DNA from: Bryobacterales bacterium
Lineage (GTDB): Bacteria; Acidobacteriota; Terriglobia; Bryobacterales; Bryobacteraceae
Assembly (NCBI GenBank): GCA_020851555.1
Contig: JADZCM010000051.1
Location: 1-52,604 of the forward strand
DNA: 52,604 nt
Reading direction: 5' to 3'
The notes beneath the pieces are model-generated. The model made no database searches, was not told the origin of the DNA, and saw nothing but the letters and a program-made list of their open reading frames with translations. Shown here piece after piece: positions 24,159 through 33,462 of this stretch. The position numbers and the translations under genes are program-made. Within the stretch, counting starts at the first letter, position 1; every line of letters begins with the position of its first letter.

Positions 24159-26480
24159 TCAGGTTCTCAGCCGTGTCATGAGGTAGGTGGAAGCCAGGAA
24201 GAAGACGGCGTTCGGGGCCCAGGCGGCCGCCACGGCGGGCAACTGGTTGATGTTGCCGATCTGCTCGAACAACTGGTTCACGCTCCAGTACGCGATCGCA
24301 ATCCCGAAACTGACGCCCACGCCCGCCAGGGCGCCCCGGCTCCCGGTCAGAAAAGAGAACGGGATGGCGATCATCGCCAGCACCAGCGCGAAGAGCGGCA
24401 CGGCGAATTTCCTGTAGTACTGTATGCGCAACTGGATGGTGTTGAAACCGCTCTGCCGCAGTTCGGCGATGTAGTCCGCCAGCTCGTGGAAATTCATCTG
24501 GCGGTAGGGCTTCACCTCTTTCAGGAAGTATTCCGGCGGTTCGCTGATCTCGGGGAAGGTGGTCGCCTGGAAGGGCTCGAAGCGCTTGACTTTCACTCCG
24601 TCCAGGTCCCGCCGCCAGCCATTTTCGAAGATCCATCCGCCGATGGCGCCCGACCAATAGGCCCGCTCGGCGGAGATGTGGCTCTTCAAGCGAAAGGTGG
24701 CCGGGTCCAGCTCGTACACGCTAAGCCCCCCCAGCACGCCCGCCGTGCCGTCGAAGTACCTGTAGTAGTAGATCCGCGACTGTTTCCCGAAAATCCACTT
24801 CCGGTCCGCCCGCCGGTAGGTCTGAACCGGGCTGCCCTTGATGACCGCGCGGATCGCGTCCTGTCTGCGGTTGGCGGCCGGGACGTACGAGTAGTCGAAG
24901 GCGAACAGCAGCGCCGCCACCATCAGGCTGGCCAGCAGCACGGGCGCCGCCAGCCGGTGCAGGCTCACGCCGCAGGTGCGGAAGGCGACCACCTCGTTGT
25001 GCTTGCTCATGACCCCGAAAGTGACCAGCGCGGCCACCATGGCGCTGAACGGCGTGGAATCGTAGATGAGCATGGGCGCCAGGTAGAACAGGTAAGCCGC
25101 GACGAGCGTCGAAGGTATCTTGTTCTTGACGATATCCCCCAGCAGCTCGAAGAAGGTGAAGACCTCCGCCATCAGCACGAAGGCGCAGAGAAACAGGGCG
25201 AAGTACAGCAGGTAGGACGAAAGTACGTAGGTATCCAGAAGCTGCGGGAGAAGGGGGCGGCGCTGAGCGGCCCGCGTCCTGAAACCGTTGGCCGCGCCCA
25301 GGTGCGCGAGCCGTCTCAGCCGCGCATACAGAGCCTCCATGCGGCGCCGGAGGGCCCCCAGCAGGTCCCTGCCCCCGGGGCGCTCCGCCCGCCACAACAG
25401 CGTGAGGCCCAGCACGGCGAAGGCGGCGTTGGGGGTCCAGACCGCGACGGCCACGGGCAACGTGCCCAACTGGGCCTGCCCGATCAGGCTGATGAGCCCG
25501 ATCCAATACAGGAACGCTAGGAACACCGCGGTCGCCACCGCCGCCGACTTGCCCGCCTTCCGCGAAGAAATGCCCAGCGGAACTCCGACCGCCGCCAGCA
25601 GCAGACAAGCGAAGGGGAGCGCCAGCCTCTGGTGCAGTTCGATCCGCGCATCCACCGAATCCCGGACGTGGCCGAGCAAAGGCAGGGTATCGGTTTCCCG
25701 GAACGGCCGTGCCCGGCGCTCGCCGGGGGGCTGGGCTTCCAGAACCTGGTCGCCCTTGGGGAACGTCATGTTGATGTACTCGCCGGGGTTCTTGCCCGCC
25801 TGGTGCGTGCTGGCGTCGATGAGCGAAAGCTGGATCCGGTTCCGGGAAGCGTCCGGCACGGCCACCGCCTCGCTCGCCACCGTGACCACCGGACCGTCGC
25901 CGGCTTCCGGCGCGCCCGCGCTCCTCTGCGCCGAAGGATTCAGGTCGGCGATGAAGACGTTCTTCCAATGCACCACCGTGCCGGGGATGACGTCGGCCAC
26001 AAAGAGGATGGTGTTGGGGAATTGCTCCTGGAAGACGCGGGGCTCGATCTCGGCGGTCAGTTGCTCGGCGGCCAGGCGGTTGAGAATCCGGTAGGTTTCG
26101 CGGATCGACCAGGGGGTCAGCCACAGCGAACACGCCGCCGTCAGGAGCGTCCCGGTAAGGGCCAAAGCGGCGACCGGCCCCAGCACGCGCAATCCCGGCA
26201 TGCCGGCCGCGCGCATAGCCGTGATTTCACCGTCGCTCGACATGCGGCTGAAGGCCAGCAGCACGCCGACCAACACTCCGATAGGCACCGTGAAAACCAG
26301 CGTGGGAGGCAGCGCCAGGGCGGATAAGTAAGCCACCGTCGAGGGAGCGGCCGAGCTGCGCACCAACAGCTCGGCGATCTGGCCGATGCTCCGCAGGAAC
26401 AGCACGAACGTGAAAAGGACGGTGCCGAGAAAGGTGGCCGCGGCCGCTTCGCGAAAGATCGTTCGCCCCAACAGCCCCAT
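24159..26480 (-). CDS. LptF-LptG fusion, LPS export permease
   Basis: 773 residues from ATG 26480, 2 nt after the upstream stop. Two YjgP/YjgQ permease units are joined. Unit 1 (about 1-375) has GRTIFREAAAATFLGTVLFTF, a GVLVGVLLAFSRMSSDGEITAMRAAG coupling helix and a C-terminal membrane group. Unit 2 (about 395-773) has LLDTYVLSSYLLYFALFLCAF, YDSTPFSAMVAALVTFGVMSKHNEVVAFRTCGVS and a matching C-terminal group. Each unit has a periplasmic beta-jellyroll between its membrane halves. In other bacteria LptF and LptG are separate proteins that, with the LptB ATPase, extract LPS from the inner membrane. Here one polypeptide could supply both transmembrane halves. lptB, lptA and lptC are not in the window. 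Confidence 0.9.
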   Translation of the reverse strand: MGLLGRTIFREAAAATFLGTVLFTFVLFLRSIGQIAELLVRSSAAPSTVAYLSALALPPTLVFTVPIGVLVGVLLAFSRMSSDGEITAMRAAGMPGLRVLGPVAALALTGTLLTAACSLWLTPWSIRETYRILNRLAAEQLTAEIEPRVFQEQFPNTILFVADVIPGTVVHWKNVFIADLNPSAQRSAGAPEAGDGPVVTVASEAVAVPDASRNRIQLSLIDASTHQAGKNPGEYINMTFPKGDQVLEAQPPGERRARPFRETDTLPLLGHVRDSVDARIELHQRLALPFACLLLAAVGVPLGISSRKAGKSAAVATAVFLAFLYWIGLISLIGQAQLGTLPVAVAVWTPNAAFAVLGLTLLWRAERPGGRDLLGALRRRMEALYARLRRLAHLGAANGFRTRAAQRRPLLPQLLDTYVLSSYLLYFALFLCAFVLMAEVFTFFELLGDIVKNKIPSTLVAAYLFYLAPMLIYDSTPFSAMVAALVTFGVMSKHNEVVAFRTCGVSLHRLAAPVLLASLMVAALLFAFDYSYVPAANRRQDAIRAVIKGSPVQTYRRADRKWIFGKQSRIYYYRYFDGTAGVLGGLSVYELDPATFRLKSHISAERAYWSGAIGGWIFENGWRRDLDGVKVKRFEPFQATTFPEISEPPEYFLKEVKPYRQMNFHELADYIAELRQSGFNTIQLRIQYYRKFAVPLFALVLAMIAIPFSFLTGSRGALAGVGVSFGIAIAYWSVNQLFEQIGNINQLPAVAAAWAPNAVFFLASTYLMTRLRT

Positions 26481-26482
26481 GA

Positions 26483-28255
26483 TCAACGAGCCGCGGCAAT
26501 GGAAGGTGCAGGCACAATCGGGAGCCTGGGCCACTCATCCTGCGCCCTGACCAGTTGCAGCTCTTCAAACAGCAGCCCGGGCGAGATCACGGAGCTCTCG
26601 GCGACAAAGGACGCGGCCCCCAGCAGGGCGAAGGGAGCGCCGTTCTCCATGAAATCGAATTGGGCGGGTTCCCCGCCGGCCGCCACGATATCCCGCAGGC
26701 TGCGGACGGTGAGATCCCTGAAGCGCAGCCCCCGCAGCAGTTCCTCGCGCCCGTCGGGGTAGATCCGGTAGACGAGCAGCGGCATGCTGACGGGCCGGGC
26801 GTTGGCCCCGTCCTGCGCTATTCTCGCGATCAGGCGTTGCGCCTCGGGCACCGTGGCCGAAGAGGGAAAGTCCATCTTCCGCACCAGGAGCCCAAAGGGC
26901 TTCCCCGACTGCCGGCAGAGGTCGAGCGCCCAGCGCTTCAACTCGGCGAGCGGCACGCTCTCGGAGGCGCGCACGAAGAGGTTGCTGAAGCTCGCGGCAT
27001 TGGCGCCGTAGTTGCCCGGAAGACGGGCCCGGCCATTGGATGCCTCCACGCCCCGCAGCACCGGCTGCCTCGTGGTAAGGAAGTTCCGGAGCAGGCCCTT
27101 CTCCACCAGCGCCAGAGGCTTGGGCGCCACGCCCTCCAGGTCGGCCAGGTAGTGGCCGAGCAGCTTCCGCCCGTTCCATTCCCCGGCCGTGGGATCGTCG
27201 GTGACGTCCATCCACTCCGGCAGCACGCGCGAGCCCAGCCGTCCCTCCAGTTCGCCGGCGGCGAAGGGGACGGGGCGCCCCGGCTCCGCCACCGGACGCC
27301 GCCGAAGAACGAAGCTGCGCCCCAGCAGCTCCGCCATCAACTGCGCGGCGGCTTCCGGTTCGAACAGCACCGGGCCGGTGTAGGCTTCGCCCACCGGGGC
27401 GTCCAGCAGCGCCTCCAGATTGGCCGCCACGCTCTCGACCGCCCGCCGCAGCACCGGTTCCCCGGGAAGGGAGTCCGGGTCCGGGGCGTAGACGCTGGCC
27501 GCATCCCGCAGGATCATTCCGTCGGGAGCCAAAGCGCTCGCGCGCACCTCGAAGTGGACCGATCCTTCCGGCGTCTTGATCCGCGTCCCCTCCGTTGTGG
27601 CCAGGTAGTAGTAGCCCTGCACGATCTGGAGGTCGACGGCGGAGGAGACGATCCGGCTGTGCGGCAGCAGGAGCGACGAAAGCGTCCGCAGCCTCGCTTT
27701 CCACCCTTCTTCGTCCACCTTCCAGGCGGCACCCTGCGCCAGCATCGTGGTGGGTTCCATGCGCAGCAGGTCCGGCAGTTGCTCGGCGCCCGTGACGTTC
27801 TTCTGCGCCGCGCGCTTGCGCGCGATGATCTCAAGAGCCGACTTGTAGGCCACGTCCGTCGCCAGCCAGAAGTACTGCCGCAGCGCCATGTAGTCGTCGT
27901 CGAGCGGACACGCTCCCTGGTCGTAGCCCCCGGCGGTGCGGTAATCGCTGAAGACGTAGTTGCCGTTGTCGAACTGGTAGTCGCCCACGCGCACCTGCAC
28001 GCGGGGCAGGCGGGCGCGCACCCTGCGGGCCGAATTGAGCGCGCCCAGAGTGGCGCCCGCCGCGAAGCTGTCCGCCTCGTGTATGCCGTACTCGATGTAG
28101 TAGGGGACCTCCAACGCATCCACGAGGCGCAGGCTGCGCGAACGGGTCAGCTCGTCCGCGAGAGCGCGCAGCACAACGTCGCCGCCCGGACCGGTCTGTC
28201 CGTTGAGGCCGCAGGCGGCCGCCAGGAGCGCGGCGAGTATCCAGGGGCGTTTCAT
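26483..28255 (-). CDS. exported TldE/PmbA-like protein lacking the metalloprotease motif
   Basis: 590 residues with a signal peptide (ILAALLAAACGLNGQ). The overall sequence is collinear with the TldD-like gene next door: YYYLATTEGTRI, LLRNFLTTRQPVLR, FSNLFVRASESVP and LLVYRIYPDGREELLRG each have a counterpart. Where TldD carries HExxxH, this protein reads MAELLGR: the two His are replaced by Ala308 and Arg313 while Glu309 remains. The C-terminal metal-binding Cys is also absent (FDFMENGAPF). That is the hallmark of the inactive TldE subunit, which pairs with TldD. Its ATG overlaps the TldD-like stop by 4 bp, so the two are translated together and probably form a heterodimer in the periplasm. 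Confidence 0.82.
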   Translation of the reverse strand: MKRPWILAALLAAACGLNGQTGPGGDVVLRALADELTRSRSLRLVDALEVPYYIEYGIHEADSFAAGATLGALNSARRVRARLPRVQVRVGDYQFDNGNYVFSDYRTAGGYDQGACPLDDDYMALRQYFWLATDVAYKSALEIIARKRAAQKNVTGAEQLPDLLRMEPTTMLAQGAAWKVDEEGWKARLRTLSSLLLPHSRIVSSAVDLQIVQGYYYLATTEGTRIKTPEGSVHFEVRASALAPDGMILRDAASVYAPDPDSLPGEPVLRRAVESVAANLEALLDAPVGEAYTGPVLFEPEAAAQLMAELLGRSFVLRRRPVAEPGRPVPFAAGELEGRLGSRVLPEWMDVTDDPTAGEWNGRKLLGHYLADLEGVAPKPLALVEKGLLRNFLTTRQPVLRGVEASNGRARLPGNYGANAASFSNLFVRASESVPLAELKRWALDLCRQSGKPFGLLVRKMDFPSSATVPEAQRLIARIAQDGANARPVSMPLLVYRIYPDGREELLRGLRFRDLTVRSLRDIVAAGGEPAQFDFMENGAPFALLGAASFVAESSVISPGLLFEELQLVRAQDEWPRLPIVPAPSIAAAR

Positions 28256-29922
28256 GGGACGGCCGGGACCGGCCTGGGCAACAGCGGGGGCCGGTCCGCG
28301 GATTTCTCCTTGCGCTGGGTTTCGATCTCCGAGACCAGCAGTGCCGGGGCCACGGCGGCGACCGGCACGCTGCCGGACTCCGCGCCGCAGTACCCGTTAA
28401 AAACCTCCCTCCGGTCCGAGGTGGCCAGAATCTTCTCGAAGCTGGCCAGCGGCGTGCCCACGATGTCCACGCCCCTTACCAACTCGTCCGGCCGGCCGTC
28501 GGCGTAGACCTTGTAGACCACGAGCGGAATCACCGTGAAGGCCTGGAGGCCGGCCCGCCGGGTCTGCGTGTATCCGCCGGTGACCTCGGCGAAGTACAGC
28601 CCGTAGGGCTTGTTCTGCTGCCGGATTTCCGCCCGCAGCATCTCCCGCAGCTTCTCTTCGGAGACCCGGTTGGCGGACTCCACCATCAGGTTGCTCTGCC
28701 TGGACAGCACTTCATAGCCGGGCGTCCTGCGTCCGTGGCCGTTGGACTTGTTGAAGCCGAGTATGGGGGAGCGGGATAGCAGGAAGTTCTTCAACACTCC
28801 GCCTTCCACCACCGTGACCTTCTGCGCCGGGATGCCCTCGTCATCGAACCGGTAGTATCCGTTGAGGTCTACGCCTTCGCTGGTCCGTAGCGTAGGGTCG
28901 AAGACGACGGAGAGGAAATCGGGCAGCACCTTGGAGCCGAGCCTCTTGGTGAAAGTCTGACCTTCACTTTCGTCCCTCTGGCGATGGCCTTCCACCCGGT
29001 GGCCGAAAATCTCGTGAAAAAAAACGCCTGCGGCCCTGCCCGAGAGGATGGCCGGCCCCACGAAGGGGTCCGCCACCGGCGCGGTGCGCAACGCCTCCAG
29101 TTGCCGGGCCAGCCGGCCGGCGGCGTCCAGCACGGTCTTGTCATCCGGAAGCCGGGAGGGCTCATCGGCGTCGAAGGTCTCGCCGACCGCGAGATTCATG
29201 CCGTCCGCCGCCCTGGTCTGGGCCGCAAGAGTGATGCGGGCGAAGGTGCGGCCGTGCGCGATGCGCGTGCCTTCCGTGCTGACCAGGTACTTCGTCTCCC
29301 GGCGCGCCGAAACGGAAACACTGGAAGTCAGCACGCCGGCCTGGCCGTTGAACGCCGCGGACCACTTTCGGGCTCTGGCCTCCCAGTCCTTGAGGGATAC
29401 CGAGAGGTGCTTCGCGGGCTCGCTATAGCTCGCGGGGCGTTCCTCGGTGAAGTCCGCCGAGCTGTCCTCCCGTTCCAGCCGGACCTGCGAACTGGTGCGA
29501 ATCTTGATCAGGCGCTCCGCCGCCGCGCGGTAAACACGGTCCGTCTCCAGCCAGATCCGCTGTGCGATGGCGGCGGCGCCGTCCTCTATGGGGAGGGACG
29601 TTGCCGAAGTGAAGACCGGCCGGTCGCCCTGTACGCTGTGGTAGTTGTCCAGCTTGGGATCGCCGACCCTTACCGTGGCGTCCAGCAGGCGGTTCTGGGC
29701 GCAACTGCTGGTTTGCAGGGCGCCGAGCGACGCCGTCACGCCGCAGGCTTCCTGCTCGATCACGGCATAAGACATGAAATAGGGCGGCGGGTCGCCCTGG
29801 CTGCGTAAGGTTTCGAAGTTGCGCTTCAGCTCCTGGCTCAGCACGTCCATTAAGGACGGACTCTGGGCCAGCCCCAGGGAGACGAGCATCACCAGCGCAC
29901 CAGCGCGCGCCGCGATTTTCAC
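28252..29922 (-). CDS. exported TldD-like metalloprotease
   Basis: 556 residues beginning at GTG 29922 with a signal peptide (GALVMLVSLGLAQS). The TldD zinc site is intact: FFHEIFGHRVEGH at 301-313 (His303, Glu304, His308) and a Cys512 in NGYCGAESGSVPV. E. coli TldD/TldE is a cytosolic protease that degrades unfolded peptides and trims microcin B17 and CcdA; here both subunits are predicted to be exported, which changes the likely substrates to periplasmic peptides. A TATCCT box ends exactly 6 nt before the GTG with no SD, suggesting a leaderless start. It is the first gene of the operon tldD-like, tldE-like, lptFG, unknown. Confidence 0.87.
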   Translation of the reverse strand: MKIAARAGALVMLVSLGLAQSPSLMDVLSQELKRNFETLRSQGDPPPYFMSYAVIEQEACGVTASLGALQTSSCAQNRLLDATVRVGDPKLDNYHSVQGDRPVFTSATSLPIEDGAAAIAQRIWLETDRVYRAAAERLIKIRTSSQVRLEREDSSADFTEERPASYSEPAKHLSVSLKDWEARARKWSAAFNGQAGVLTSSVSVSARRETKYLVSTEGTRIAHGRTFARITLAAQTRAADGMNLAVGETFDADEPSRLPDDKTVLDAAGRLARQLEALRTAPVADPFVGPAILSGRAAGVFFHEIFGHRVEGHRQRDESEGQTFTKRLGSKVLPDFLSVVFDPTLRTSEGVDLNGYYRFDDEGIPAQKVTVVEGGVLKNFLLSRSPILGFNKSNGHGRRTPGYEVLSRQSNLMVESANRVSEEKLREMLRAEIRQQNKPYGLYFAEVTGGYTQTRRAGLQAFTVIPLVVYKVYADGRPDELVRGVDIVGTPLASFEKILATSDRREVFNGYCGAESGSVPVAAVAPALLVSEIETQRKEKSADRPPLLPRPVPAVP

Positions 29923-29928
29923 GCCCCC

Positions 29929-29934
29929 AGGATA
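29929..29934 (-). promoter_or_regulatory. -10-like TATCCT, 6 nt before the TldD-like GTG start
   Basis: Four of six bases match the TATAAT consensus. The 6-nt distance to the GTG would put the transcript start on the start codon. No clear -35 is visible. Confidence 0.4.
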
Positions 29935-29987
29935 GCATGGGGGCGGCGTACGGCCTCCGCGCGGGGAAGGGCGCCTGGCCTTCCGGC

Positions 29988-29993
29988 TACAAT
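29988..29993 (+). promoter_or_regulatory. -10-like TACAAT, 6 nt before the astacin-type protease ATG
   Basis: Five of six bases match TATAAT, with GGC just upstream. The spacer TACGAC leads straight to ATG 30000 and contains no SD. A -35 is not evident. Confidence 0.5.
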
Positions 29994-29999
29994 TACGAC

Positions 30000-32453
30000 A
30001 TGTGGAGACTCACGGCGTCCAGGGTCTGCGCCGCGCTCGCTGTCCTGGCGCTTCTATGCCCGGCTCAGTCCACGCCGGACATCCGCTCTTCTTACTACCG
30101 CGGCAGACCGGTCACCTACCAGGTGATCGATGGGCTAGCCGTCTACCAGGGCGACATCATTCTGGGGACCGCCGAAGAACTGGAGGCGGCGCGCACGGCC
30201 GGCGGCAGGCAGATCAAGGCGATGGTCATCGATTCGCCCTCCCGGCTCTGGCCCGCCGGCGTCATCCCATATACCATCGACGCGGACTTGCCGTCGCAGC
30301 AGCGGGTCCTGGACGCGGTAGCGCACTGGAACACACGCACTCCTATCCGCCTGGTCCCGCACACCACCGAGAGCAACTGGGTGCATTTCCGCCACACGCC
30401 CGGCACGGGCGTATGCTCGTCGTCCATGGGCATGGTCGGGCGCGGGCAGCAGTTCATCAACCTGGATACCGGCTGCGGAGTGAAGCAGACCATACATGAG
30501 ATCGGCCACACGGTTGGACTCTGGCACGAGCAGTCCCGCACGGACCGCGACCGGTTCGTCGAGGTGCGGTACCAGAACATCGACAAACGGTACGCCTACA
30601 ACTTCGACCAGGAGTTGTCCAGCGGCACGGACAGCGGCTCCTACGACCTCGGCTCGATCATGCACTACGGACCGGACAGCTTCTCCCGCAACGGCCGGCC
30701 GACACTGGAGACCATCCCGGTGGGAATCCCGATCGGCGTGGCCGTGGAGCTGTCGGCCGGAGACATCGACGCGGTCAAACGGCTGTATGGCCAGGCGGTC
30801 GAGTCCACAACCATCGCCACGAATCCTCCCGGCCTGGAGGTGGTGGTGGATGGGACTTCCTATTTTGCGCCGGTCAGCTTCGAATGGGCGCCCGCCAGCC
30901 GGCACACCATCGAGGCGGTTTCTCCGCAGGGCGCCGGCTCACTGCGTTTCGCCTTCGGTTGTTGGAGCGACTCCGGCGCGCAGAGCCACGTCATCACGGC
31001 GTCGCCGGAGGTGACGGTGTTCACCGCCAGTTTCGTGCAGCAGTACCGGTTGACCGCGCGGGTCTCGCCCGACGGAGCGGGCTCGATCCGCATGACTCCG
31101 CAGGCGGAGGACGGCTACTATGCGGCCAGGTCGGAACTGGAGATCGAGGGCGCGCCGGAGTCCGGCTACGCCTTCCTGCGCTGGTCCGGCTTCCAGACCG
31201 GAAGCGAGAACCCCAAGCGCACCATCGTACGGACGTCGGGCACGCTGTCGGCGGCCTTCACGAGCGGCGCCGTAACTACCGTGACCAGCGAACCGCCCGG
31301 CCGCAGAATCGTCGTGGACGACGGTTACTACACGGCGCCGTACAACTTCGAGTGGACCGCCGGCTCCACCCATACCCTCTTCGTGGCTTCCCCCCAGGCG
31401 GCGGAACCGGCCAGGTACCTGTTCCAGTCCTGGGAGAACGGCGAGACCGGCTCGCGGACGGTGACGGCCTCCTCCGGCCCCGCTACCTACACCGCGCGGT
31501 TCACGACCCAGCATCTGCTCTCCGCGGGTGTGAACTCTCTTCTGGGAGGATCGCTGTCCGTGAATCCAAAGGCCGCGGATGGCTACTATGACCGGGGATC
31601 CACCGTCGAGTTCACCGCCAACGCGTCACCGGCCTACCGCCTGGATTACTGGACCGGAGACGTTGGAGGACGAAGCAACCCGGTCTCGCTGACCGTCGTT
31701 GACCAGACGGCGGTCACCGCCGTCTTTGCCAGAAACTCGAACGCCCCGCTGACGGCCGTGAACGCCGCCAGCTACGAGTACGGGGGATTGGCGCCGGGCC
31801 AGATCATCGCCATTTTCGGAACCGGCCTCGGCCCCGAAACGCCGCAGCTTCTTCAACTCGACGGCTCGGGCAAGGTCAAGACCGAACTGGGCGACACGCG
31901 CATTCTGTTCGACGGCGAGCCCGCCCCTCTGGTCTCGGTGCAGGCGGGGCAGGCCGGCGCGGTCGTGCCGTATTCGGTCGCCGGGCGCGCCTCCACCATC
32001 ATGCAGGTGGAGCGGCAGGGGGTGGCCACCCAGGCGCTCCAGTTTCCGGTGGCGGCTTCCGCCCCGGGCATTTTCGCCGCCGACATGAGCGGGCGCGGGC
32101 CTGGAGCCATCCTGAACGAAGATGGCGTAACGCTGAATTCGCCTCAGAACCCCGCGCCGCGAGGGTCCATCGTGGTCCTCTACGCCACCGGCGCGGGCCA
32201 GACCATCCCGCCGGGCGTGAGCGGCAGCGTGCCCGTGAGTGCACTGCCCAAGCCGGAGTTGCCGGTATACGTGACCATCGGCGGCGCGTCGGCGGAAGGG
32301 CTCTACGCCGGCGCGGCGCCGTACTTCGTCTCGGGCGCCTTGCAGGTGAACGTCAGGGTGCCCCGCAACATCGACCCCGGCGACTACGTTCCGGTGGTGC
32401 TGACCGTCGGGAAGAACAGCAGCCTGCCGGCCGTGACGTTAGCGGTAAGATAA
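30000..32453 (+). CDS. secreted astacin-type metalloprotease with InlB-like repeats and Solibacter C-terminal domain
   Basis: 817 residues from ATG 30000: a signal peptide (VCAALAVLALLCPAQS), then an M12A protease domain with the zinc motif HEIGHTVGLWHE (His166, His170, His176, Glu177) and Met-turn SIMHY near residue 221. Residues about 270-570 hold four or five repeats resembling divergent InlB B-repeats (PPGLEVVVDGTSYFAPVSFEW, PPGRRIVVDDGYYTAPYNFEW, FLRWSGFQTGSENP, LDYWTGDVGGRSNP). The last about 240 residues (from VNAASYEYGGLAPGQIIAIFGTGLGP) are the TIGR03437-like tail common in Solibacter. It should be an extracellular, repeat-tethered protease. There is an ancestor-like split between catalytic and adhesive parts; substrates are unknown. 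Confidence 0.88.
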   Translation: MWRLTASRVCAALAVLALLCPAQSTPDIRSSYYRGRPVTYQVIDGLAVYQGDIILGTAEELEAARTAGGRQIKAMVIDSPSRLWPAGVIPYTIDADLPSQQRVLDAVAHWNTRTPIRLVPHTTESNWVHFRHTPGTGVCSSSMGMVGRGQQFINLDTGCGVKQTIHEIGHTVGLWHEQSRTDRDRFVEVRYQNIDKRYAYNFDQELSSGTDSGSYDLGSIMHYGPDSFSRNGRPTLETIPVGIPIGVAVELSAGDIDAVKRLYGQAVESTTIATNPPGLEVVVDGTSYFAPVSFEWAPASRHTIEAVSPQGAGSLRFAFGCWSDSGAQSHVITASPEVTVFTASFVQQYRLTARVSPDGAGSIRMTPQAEDGYYAARSELEIEGAPESGYAFLRWSGFQTGSENPKRTIVRTSGTLSAAFTSGAVTTVTSEPPGRRIVVDDGYYTAPYNFEWTAGSTHTLFVASPQAAEPARYLFQSWENGETGSRTVTASSGPATYTARFTTQHLLSAGVNSLLGGSLSVNPKAADGYYDRGSTVEFTANASPAYRLDYWTGDVGGRSNPVSLTVVDQTAVTAVFARNSNAPLTAVNAASYEYGGLAPGQIIAIFGTGLGPETPQLLQLDGSGKVKTELGDTRILFDGEPAPLVSVQAGQAGAVVPYSVAGRASTIMQVERQGVATQALQFPVAASAPGIFAADMSGRGPGAILNEDGVTLNSPQNPAPRGSIVVLYATGAGQTIPPGVSGSVPVSALPKPELPVYVTIGGASAEGLYAGAAPYFVSGALQVNVRVPRNIDPGDYVPVVLTVGKNSSLPAVTLAVR

Positions 32454-32513
32454 GCGGCCGGATGGAGCGCCCGTCGTGGCCGGAACAGAACTCCTCGCCC
32501 GACGGACAGGCGC

Positions 32514-33446
32514 TTACAGCAGAGGCGCGTAATATCCCCGGCGGGAGCGGACTACCAGGTTGGCGCGGTCCTTCACCACGATCTGGACCTCCTGGTAGGA
32601 GCCGTCGGTCCTGAGCGGCTCCGGCCGGTACAGGATGCTGTACTGGTGCCGCAGTTCGTTGGCGATGTTCTCGAACGACTGTGAGAGATCATCCGCCTTG
32701 AAGGGGAAGAACGCCTGCCCGCCCGTCTCGGCAGCGTAGTACTTCAGCACCTTGTCCCCGCCGGTCTCCGTGCGCGTCAGGTTGGTGGAGATGGTGTAGA
32801 TCACCACGTCGGCCCGCTGCGCCATCTCCAGGGCCTGATCGCGGCTGTAGCGGCTCTGATTGTCCTCCCCGTCGCTCAGAACCACCATGGCGCGGCGGAA
32901 CTTGTCCCGAGGCTGGTCCTGCATGAGCTTGTCCCGGCTGGCAAAGAAGATCGCATCGTAGAGCGAAGTCCCGCCGCCTGCCCTCAACTGCCGGATGACA
33001 CGGGTCAACTGCTCGATGTTGTTGCTCAGGTCCGCCTGAAGCTCGGGCGCGGTGTCAAAGCTGATCACCGTGGCCTTGTCCTGTTCCGGCCGCATCACGC
33101 TGTTGATGAATTCGATGGCCGATTCCTGGATGAACTTGAGCCGGTCTCGGATGCTGTTGCTGCTGTCCACCACGATCGCCAGCCGCAGCGGCAGGTCGCT
33201 CTCCGCCGAGAATTGCAGGATCTTCTGCGGGTTCCTGCCCTCTCTGACGGTGATGTCCTTCTCCGTCAGGTTGGTGATGAACCGGCCGCGCCGGTCGGTC
33301 ACGGTGAACAGCAGGTTCACGTTGGTGACCTCCAGCACGATGCGCTGGTCAACTCCCTCCTGCTGGGAGGAACGCGAGACTGGAGCCTGCGCTTGCCCGG
33401 ACGCGAAGGAACAGGCCAGAAACAAGCACGCAGCGATGGTTCTCAT
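32514..33446 (-). CDS. exported VWA-domain protein (acidobacterial VWFA-related type)
   Basis: 310 residues from ATG 33446 with signal peptide TIAACLFLACSFASGQAQA. An N-terminal strand region (VTNVNLLFTVTDRRGRFITNLTEKDITVREG) precedes a VWA domain whose metal-ion-dependent adhesion site is intact: DSSNS (Asp94, Ser96, Ser98), a Thr in GGGTSLYDAI and an Asp in LSDGEDN. This matches the VWFA-related set found many times per genome in Solibacter relatives. It probably mediates metal-dependent protein contact in the periplasm. A TATAAT lies 15 nt before the ATG. It sits 16 nt after the rluD-like gene and is likely in its operon. Confidence 0.85.
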   Translation of the reverse strand: MRTIAACLFLACSFASGQAQAPVSRSSQQEGVDQRIVLEVTNVNLLFTVTDRRGRFITNLTEKDITVREGRNPQKILQFSAESDLPLRLAIVVDSSNSIRDRLKFIQESAIEFINSVMRPEQDKATVISFDTAPELQADLSNNIEQLTRVIRQLRAGGGTSLYDAIFFASRDKLMQDQPRDKFRRAMVVLSDGEDNQSRYSRDQALEMAQRADVVIYTISTNLTRTETGGDKVLKYYAAETGGQAFFPFKADDLSQSFENIANELRHQYSILYRPEPLRTDGSYQEVQIVVKDRANLVVRSRRGYYAPLL

Positions 33447-33462
33447 GGGGTCTCTGCCTCGA

